64,000 nt of DNA, taken from the NCBI GenBank assembly GCA_047601145.1, contig JASGJW010000005.1, forward strand, positions 310,001-374,000, read 5' to 3'. The translations under genes were made by a program, and so were the position numbers. Origin of the DNA: UBA7672 sp047601145 (lineage in GTDB: Bacteria; Pseudomonadota; Alphaproteobacteria; Caulobacterales; Hyphomonadaceae). Below are positions 61,902 to 64,000 of this stretch, piece after piece. Under the pieces are notes generated by a model that was not told the DNA's origin, searched no databases, and saw only the letters and a list, made by a program, of their open reading frames with translations. How positions within the stretch are numbered: position 1 is the stretch's first letter; every line of letters begins with the position of its first letter.

Positions 61902-64000
61902 CTATTTCTGCGACTTCGCGCCCTTGGACCGGAGGTAGGTTGCGACTTCGTCATTTCCGTGGCGCTCGGCCATTTTCAGCGCGGACTGGCCGCTCGCGGT
62001 GAGCGCAACCTTGTTCACATCCGCGCCATGTTCGACGAGAAGCTTGACCATATCGAGGTCGCCTTCCTTCGCCGCCGCGACCAGCGGCGAGTCGAAGCCT
62101 GGCACATTGGCGTTCACATCGGCGCCGCGATTGATCAGCAGTTGCGCCACCGGCATCGCGTGGTTCGCCGCCGCAAGGCTCAGCGGCGTGCCCGAACCCG
62201 GGAAGCCCGCATTGACGTCGGCATTGGCGTTGACCAGGGCCCGCGCCGCATCGGTGCAGTTCTCCGCCGCAGCCGCCATCAGCGGCGATCCACGACCCGG
62301 CACGACCTTGTTCACCAGGTCCTTCTTGGCGGCGATCAGCTCGTTCACCTTCGAGGTGTCGCAATCGTCGGCCGCCTCGAAAAGCTCGTTGCTTGGCGGG
62401 CCAATCTGGATGTTGCCGAGATTGACGCCGGCCTTGCGCAGACTGTCCATCACATCGCTGTCGAAGTCGAAGTGGAAGGACCCGCCGTCGAGCTTCACGT
62501 CGAAGTCGCCACGCGCACGCGCCGCATCGATCTCGGCGCGAGCCGCAGCCAGCGCTTCACGCGCCACCGCCATGGCTTCCTTCTTGTTCGCCATCGCCGC
62601 AGCGATCTCGTCACGATGAGCCGCAATCTCGGCACGCGCTTCTTCAAGCGCCGCGCGGATCTCGGCCTGCAGTTCCGGCCCAAGCTTCTGCTTCAGCTCG
62701 TCATGAGCCTGCTGCAGCGCCTGGCGCAGCTCGTCGCGATCGACGTCGCGGAGATTCTGCCAGCCATCGACGGTGTCCGGATCGATGCCGGCTTCCTCGA
62801 GCGATTGGCGCACCTCGTCCATGATCTGCGGCAGCTGGTTCAGCACTTCCTGGCTCACGGCCGCCGAGATATCGACGCCCAGCGCCGACATTTCGGTAGA
62901 CAGGTTTGCCAGCTCGACCTTCAGCTCAGGCGACAGGTCCGTCATCGCGAGGCTGATCTCCGGCCCGATCGACTCCATCAGCCGGCTGATCTCATCGCCA
63001 AGGCCAGCGAAGTCCTTGCCGTCCCATTTGAAATTGTAGTCGCGGTCGTAAGCCGGTTTGCCGTCGAGCTGCGGTTCGGCTTTCGCCTCATCGCGCGCCT
63101 TCGGCGACTTGAGGTCGATCGCCTTCTCGCTCTTCTCCGGCGGCTGCGCCCACGCGGTGAAGCGCGGCGTCACCATCGCAGCGACCGCCACGGCGACTGC
63201 AAGACCTGCGAATGCCAGACGGCCCGCATATTTCGAGGGATGCCCGCCGCTCTTGGCGATCTCGATCAGGCGCTTGATGCGGCGGCCAACCTGCGAGCGC
63301 GGACCGATCGCGCCGACGGCCAGCTTCGGCGCACGGGCCCACAGCTGGTTCTCGGCCTGCTTGGTCAGCGAGCGGGCGAAGGCCTTGGCGTCGCCTGTGC
63401 GGTCGACGGCGGATTTATCGCAAGCCACTTCGCGTTCTTCATCGATGCGGCGGCTGATCCAATAGAGCGCAGGGCTCCACCACAGCAGCGCCAGCACGAC
63501 ACGCTGCCCAAGCGCGGCCAGCATGTCACGGCGCTCGATGTGCGCGTGCTCGTGCTCGAGCAGCGCCGCCATGCCAGGCGATGCCAGAGCGATCGACTCA
63601 GGCAGAACGATGCTCGGACGGAAGAGGCCAGCCGCCATCGGTCCGGGCGCCTCCGGGCTCACGACGACGCGCACGCCCTTCATGCGGGCCTTCAGCGCCT
63701 CCGGCAGGTTCGCGGGCCTGGCCCGCCCCACCAGGCGCTCGACAGCGATCAGGTCGCGCACCGTACGCGCCAGCAGGACCAGCGCGACAACCAGCCAGAT
63801 GGCCAGCAACGGCAACGTCATGTCGGGCAGTTTGATCTCAGGCAGCGTGAACAGCGGCGCGGGCGCCGCCTCGACCGTGTGCGCGACAGGCGCAACCGGC
63901 GCTATAGCCGGAGCCGGAGCGGCAGGCGCAGCCACGGGCGCATCGCTGAACACTACATCATGCAGCAGCGGAGATGCCGGAGCCACAGGCGCAACAGGCG
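61902..64000 (-). CDS. M56 (BlaR1-type) peptidase with coiled coil and ankyrin repeats, truncated by window
   Basis: The frame runs off the right edge of the window, so the N-terminal membrane helices are missing; the GTG at 63986 lies in a Pro/Ala-rich stretch and is not the true start. After one more helix (LPLLAIWLVVALVLLARTVR) comes the zinc site LLEHEHAHIERRD (HEHAH, 63540-63554) and RRIDEEREVACDKSAVD. A second helix follows (LAFAGLAVAVAVAAMVT), then a long acidic coiled coil (about 62480-62760) and four ankyrin-type repeats at the C-terminus (e.g. GTPLSLAAANHAMPVAQLLI, DMVKLLVEHGADVNKVA). A BlaI-like repressor gene upstream is expected but lies outside the window. Confidence 0.85.
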   Translation of the reverse strand, partial: PVAPVAPASPLLHDVVFSDAPVAAPAAPAPAIAPVAPVAHTVEAAPAPLFTLPEIKLPDMTLPLLAIWLVVALVLLARTVRDLIAVERLVGRARPANLPEALKARMKGVRVVVSPEAPGPMAAGLFRPSIVLPESIALASPGMAALLEHEHAHIERRDMLAALGQRVVLALLWWSPALYWISRRIDEEREVACDKSAVDRTGDAKAFARSLTKQAENQLWARAPKLAVGAIGPRSQVGRRIKRLIEIAKSGGHPSKYAGRLAFAGLAVAVAVAAMVTPRFTAWAQPPEKSEKAIDLKSPKARDEAKAEPQLDGKPAYDRDYNFKWDGKDFAGLGDEISRLMESIGPEISLAMTDLSPELKVELANLSTEMSALGVDISAAVSQEVLNQLPQIMDEVRQSLEEAGIDPDTVDGWQNLRDVDRDELRQALQQAHDELKQKLGPELQAEIRAALEEARAEIAAHRDEIAAAMANKKEAMAVAREALAAARAEIDAARARGDFDVKLDGGSFHFDFDSDVMDSLRKAGVNLGNIQIGPPSNELFEAADDCDTSKVNELIAAKKDLVNKVVPGRGSPLMAAAAENCTDAARALVNANADVNAGFPGSGTPLSLAAANHAMPVAQLLINRGADVNANVPGFDSPLVAAAKEGDLDMVKLLVEHGADVNKVALTASGQSALKMAERHGNDEVATYLRSKGAKSQK

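Noticed and set aside
63984..63986. GTG near the right edge as start of the M56 gene
   Set aside because: The upstream codons continue the same Pro/Ala/Val repeat to the window edge, and the N-terminal membrane helices of the family are missing, so the gene is cut by the window.
1..64000. tRNA, rRNA, CRISPR arrays, insertion sequences and prophage genes
   Set aside because: Reading both strands I saw no tRNA-like cloverleaf, no direct repeat-spacer series, no transposase or integrase motifs and no terminal inverted repeats with target duplications.

Overview
The window looks like chromosomal DNA from a high-GC Gram-negative alphaproteobacterium, most likely Caulobacterales/Hyphomonadaceae-like. 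The reasons are three TonB-dependent receptors, many lipoprotein signal peptides, a split-alpha proton-translocating transhydrogenase (pntAA-pntAB-pntB) preceded by a probable aa3-oxidase subunit IV-type gene, a TonB receptor divergent from a TPR-sulfotransferase, and the ordinary housekeeping genes rimO and rpsD. I saw no phage, transposase, CRISPR, tRNA or rRNA. Genus-level placement is inference. All calls come from reading translated sequence and motifs; no database search was run.

Layout. 1-4.7 kb: end of an uncharacterised secreted protein, a translationally coupled M14 carboxypeptidase-like lipoprotein, and a convergent TonB receptor. 5.1-9.5 kb: RND efflux adaptor and pump. 9.6-17 kb: methyltransferase, TauE/SafE permease, AraC-type regulator, a second copy of the uncharacterised secreted family, MBL-fold hydrolase, an HxlR regulator divergent from an NmrA/QOR2-like oxidoreductase with a palindromic operator candidate between them, and a beta-lactamase-fold lipoprotein. 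17.2-19.5 kb: a c-type cytochrome lipoprotein followed by two related membrane proteins, a candidate undescribed redox module. 19.6-24.8 kb: soluble PAS chemoreceptor, small membrane protein, two more copies of the secreted family and a DUF6152 protein. 25-30 kb: a minus-strand operon of a DUF3089 esterase-like lipoprotein, an unknown protein and an FtsX-type ABC exporter. 30.3-38.4 kb: three tandem lipoprotein quinoproteins of the PVA-dehydrogenase type, each with an N-terminal haem c domain, then a DUF3604 lipoprotein. 38.5-46 kb: alpha/beta hydrolase, the transhydrogenase operon, small membrane proteins, a methyltransferase and a Tat-exported HisC-like aminotransferase lipoprotein. 46.2-50.6 kb: rimO, three DUF2807-like head-domain proteins and a small lipoprotein, with AT-rich palindromes in front of three of these genes. 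50.7-54.4 kb: LuxR-type regulator, PPK2, a small secreted protein and rpsD. 54.6-64 kb: TonB receptor divergent from TPR-sulfotransferase, TerC-type membrane protein, a third TonB receptor, and a window-truncated M56 (BlaR1-type) peptidase with coiled-coil and ankyrin repeats.

Taken together the window is rich in envelope functions: outer-membrane uptake, periplasmic oxidation, lipoprotein enzymes and export. The best candidates for undescribed biology are the cytochrome plus twin-membrane-protein operon, the triple quinoprotein/DUF3604 cluster, the four dispersed paralogues of one uncharacterised secreted family, the DUF2807 cluster with its shared palindromes, and the M56-coiled-coil-ankyrin fusion.
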